A DNA stretch of 5,091 nucleotides, taken from an uncultured cyanobacterium (GTDB taxonomy: Bacteria; Cyanobacteriota; Vampirovibrionia; Gastranaerophilales; Gastranaerophilaceae). Positions 3,533 through 5,091 of the stretch are shown piece after piece; position 1 is the first letter of the stretch; each line of letters opens with the position of its first letter. The translations under genes and the position numbers were made by a program. The notes beneath the pieces are model-generated. The model made no database searches and was not told the origin of the DNA. It worked only from the letters and a program-made list of their open reading frames with translations. The stretch spans positions 1 through 5,091 of the forward strand of contig CAMTNN010000123.1 of assembly GCA_947073895.1 (NCBI GenBank), read 5' to 3'.

Positions 3533-4921
3533 CTAGGCTAGATATTTTTGCAAAGTTGTTTTATCAAAAACTTCTACGCTATCTCTTGAATGAATGAATA
3601 CAAGGCAGGAAATCAAAGATTTGAAAGACTGGAAGTCATCAAATGCAAGTTTTTGTCTTAAATCAGTCATATTATTTGCCATAAATTCGGTAATAATTGT
3701 TTTATCGTTATAATAAAGCTCTGATAAGAATTCAAAAGCTTCTCTTGTCTTAATTCCTTCAAGATAAATAACATCAGGTGATTGGAATTCGACATATCTA
3801 AGAGCTTTGTCCATGTTGAATCCAATATTTTCATTAAGCTCACACTGGTTAATATGGCTTAATTCATATTTTGCAATAGATTCAATTGTCATAATATTTT
3901 TATTTAGTTCTGTTGTTTCCATTAGCAGTGAATAAATAATATGAGTTTTACCGCTCAAAGGTGAGCCGCAAACTAGAATTATTCCCGGTGTTTCTACAGC
4001 ATTTAATAAAATTGCTCGTTGTTTTTCATCAGGTATAATTTGTTCTAATTTTGCAGGCGGTTTGTAAATTTTAAGCGAAATCCTTTCGCCCATAATTGTT
4101 GGGAATGATGACACGGATGCAATTAACATTGTATCTTCAACTTTAAAACACAATTTGCCTAATTGCGGAATTTCGCATACTGAAGGGTCAAGATTGGAAA
4201 GTGTTTTTAGTTTAGATACAAACGCAGAGTTAAGTATCGCAGGAATTATGCCTTTGTCTAATACTTCTCCCTGTTTTTTGAATACAACTTTCAAACCTTC
4301 TTCAACCTGTTCAAAGTTTAATTCATGAACATCTTCAATTATTGCCTGCTTAAGAATCGCGCGTATAACTTTTTGGATATGTTCTTCGCCGGAGTCTTCT
4401 TTATGAAGTTCTTCTGTCCAGTCAAATTCTTCGGTATTTGCAGATAAAGTAATGTTGTCAACTGTATCTGCAACTTTGTAATATTCGTCAATCTTTTTGG
4501 TTATACTGATTTCTGATGCAATAACCGGTTCAATAGAGCATTCTGCAGTTTCGATAATTTTATCTATTGCAAACAAATCTAAAGGATCAGCCATTGCCAC
4601 TGTTAAAACATCTTCAATCTTAAACAGCGGAATAATTCTGTATCTTCTTGCATCAGCAAACGTTATAAAACTAAAACATTTAGGGTCGGGAGAATAATCT
4701 TCCAAATTTACATAAGGAATATGAAGTTTGGATTCCAGAAATTTTAACAATGTTTCTTCACTCAAAATTCCTGAATTAATAAGCGCTTGTCCGATATTAA
4801 TGTTCTGGACATTGGCTAATTCCTCAGCCTTTTCTAAAGTTTCATACTCAACAATTCCGTCGCGTACAAGTTCGTATTTTAGTTTTTCTAAAGTTTTATT
4901 GTTTATCGTTTCCATTAACAC
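3533..4921 (-). CDS. Divergent GspE/PilB-family ATPase-like protein with MshEN-type N-domain
   Basis: The product has 462 residues, about 100 shorter than typical PilB/GspE. An N-terminal MshEN/GspE_N-like domain (about 35-150; GQALINSGILSEETLLKFL) precedes a secretion-ATPase core. Walker A is intact (GSPLSGKT, 319-326). The Asp box and arginines are worn: PQLGK replaces PQDG. FPTIMGERISLKIY (273-286) matches the 'PT..GE' block. At Walker B the usual PD(I/V)IMVGEIRD reads PDVIYLEGIKT (382-392), with G and E swapped and R and D lost. The His box (STLHTN) reads TEFMAN. The protein ends where the 'RLC..C' region should begin, so the zinc tetracysteine is absent. It may bind ATP without normal hydrolysis and act as a regulator or partner of a type IV pilus/type II secretion machine. 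Start: GTG 4921 or, more likely, ATG 4915; both lie just after a TATAAT box. Confidence 0.72.
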   Translation of the reverse strand: MLMETINNKTLEKLKYELVRDGIVEYETLEKAEELANVQNINIGQALINSGILSEETLLKFLESKLHIPYVNLEDYSPDPKCFSFITFADARRYRIIPLFKIEDVLTVAMADPLDLFAIDKIIETAECSIEPVIASEISITKKIDEYYKVADTVDNITLSANTEEFDWTEELHKEDSGEEHIQKVIRAILKQAIIEDVHELNFEQVEEGLKVVFKKQGEVLDKGIIPAILNSAFVSKLKTLSNLDPSVCEIPQLGKLCFKVEDTMLIASVSSFPTIMGERISLKIYKPPAKLEQIIPDEKQRAILLNAVETPGIILVCGSPLSGKTHIIYSLLMETTELNKNIMTIESIAKYELSHINQCELNENIGFNMDKALRYVEFQSPDVIYLEGIKTREAFEFLSELYYNDKTIITEFMANNMTDLRQKLAFDDFQSFKSLISCLVFIHSRDSVEVFDKTTLQKYLA

Positions 4922-4922
4922 G

Positions 4923-4951
4923 ATTATATCAAATTAAATAAATATATTCAA
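4923..4951 (-). promoter_or_regulatory. Promoter of the PilB-like gene, apparently leaderless
   Basis: On the - strand TTGAAT (4951-4946) and a perfect TATAAT (4928-4923) are 17 bases apart. The predicted start near 4916 is practically at the ATG at 4915. No Shine-Dalgarno exists before either candidate start. This favours the ATG at 4915 as the true start and a leaderless mRNA. Confidence 0.55.
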
Positions 4952-4971
4952 TTTAATTAAAATCAAATTCA

Positions 4972-5000
4972 TTGAAATAAACCGCCAAATAGCATATTGA
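4972..5000 (+). promoter_or_regulatory. Possible promoter of the right-edge gene
   Basis: TTGAAA (4972-4977) and a weak TATTGA (4995-5000) are 17 bases apart, just before the ATG at 5005. It is back to back with the promoter at 4923-4951. The -10 match is poor. Confidence 0.3.
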
Positions 5001-5004
5001 TAGA

Positions 5005-5091
5005 ATGAGTGTTATTATTAATTTCTTCTCCGATCTTAGAAGTTCCTGGTACTGTTTTCAGTCTAACCCACTACTTCGTGGAATCGCATAT
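5005..5091 (+). CDS. N-terminal fragment of an unrecognised protein (3' truncated)
   Basis: An open frame runs from ATG 5005 to the window edge, 29 codons, starting MSVIINFFSDLRSSWYC and continuing to NPLLRGIAY. An in-frame TAG at 4990-4992 bounds it upstream, so 5005 is the natural start. There is no Shine-Dalgarno. A possible promoter lies immediately upstream, so it may be leaderless like its divergent neighbour. The visible part is too short to assign a function. Confidence 0.5.
   Translation, partial: MSVIINFFSDLRSSWYCFQSNPLLRGIAY

Noticed and set aside
1..5091. CRISPR array, insertion sequence, integrase or attachment repeats
   Set aside because: No regularly spaced repeats, transposase motifs or paired terminal repeats were seen on either strand.

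Overview
The window is AT-rich bacterial DNA with a dense layout. It most likely comes from a non-photosynthetic relative of cyanobacteria, such as a gut Gastranaerophilales (Vampirovibrionia/Melainabacteria). This is inference. It rests on a SecG with a cyanobacteria-like cytosolic loop, low GC, an 'FKGYDAR.LKG' N-terminus that I associate with that group from memory, and several genes whose TATAAT box sits almost on the start codon (leaderless mRNAs).

Left (1-370, + strand): the last 122 codons of infB (translation initiation factor IF-2). The usual downstream partner rbfA does not follow. Positions 371-1332 look like a small accessory block between housekeeping genes. It starts with a structured non-coding segment (375-478). 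A compact convergent locus follows (about 476-690): a 32-residue, very hydrophobic peptide gene on the - strand with a near-perfect Shine-Dalgarno, facing a + strand promoter that would make an RNA antisense to the 3' half of the peptide mRNA. This is the arrangement of type I toxin-antitoxin systems such as txpA/RatA and bsrG/SR4. The 3' hairpin loop of the peptide mRNA is perfectly complementary over 7 bases to its own ribosome-binding region. Next come a small XRE-like helix-turn-helix gene (-) and a divergent 60-aa gene (+), whose promoters share superimposed -35 boxes among AATATT repeats.

Middle (1325-2233, - strand): an NrtR-like gene (degenerate Nudix domain plus winged helix), 3 bp upstream of secG. 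The two form one likely operon.

Right (2298-4921, - strand): a 400-aa agmatine-deiminase/Porphyromonas-type peptidylarginine-deiminase-like protein with a recognisable Asp/His/Asn/Cys catalytic set. A 462-aa GspE/PilB-like ATPase lies upstream of it; it keeps a Walker A motif but has lost most other conserved motifs. The two are 32 bp apart and may be co-transcribed. At the right edge (5005-5091, + strand) is the start of an unrecognised divergent gene.

The most interesting part is 476-690, a candidate unannotated type I toxin-antitoxin module with a built-in 5'-3' RNA interaction. The degenerate secretion-type ATPase and the deiminase next to it come second.
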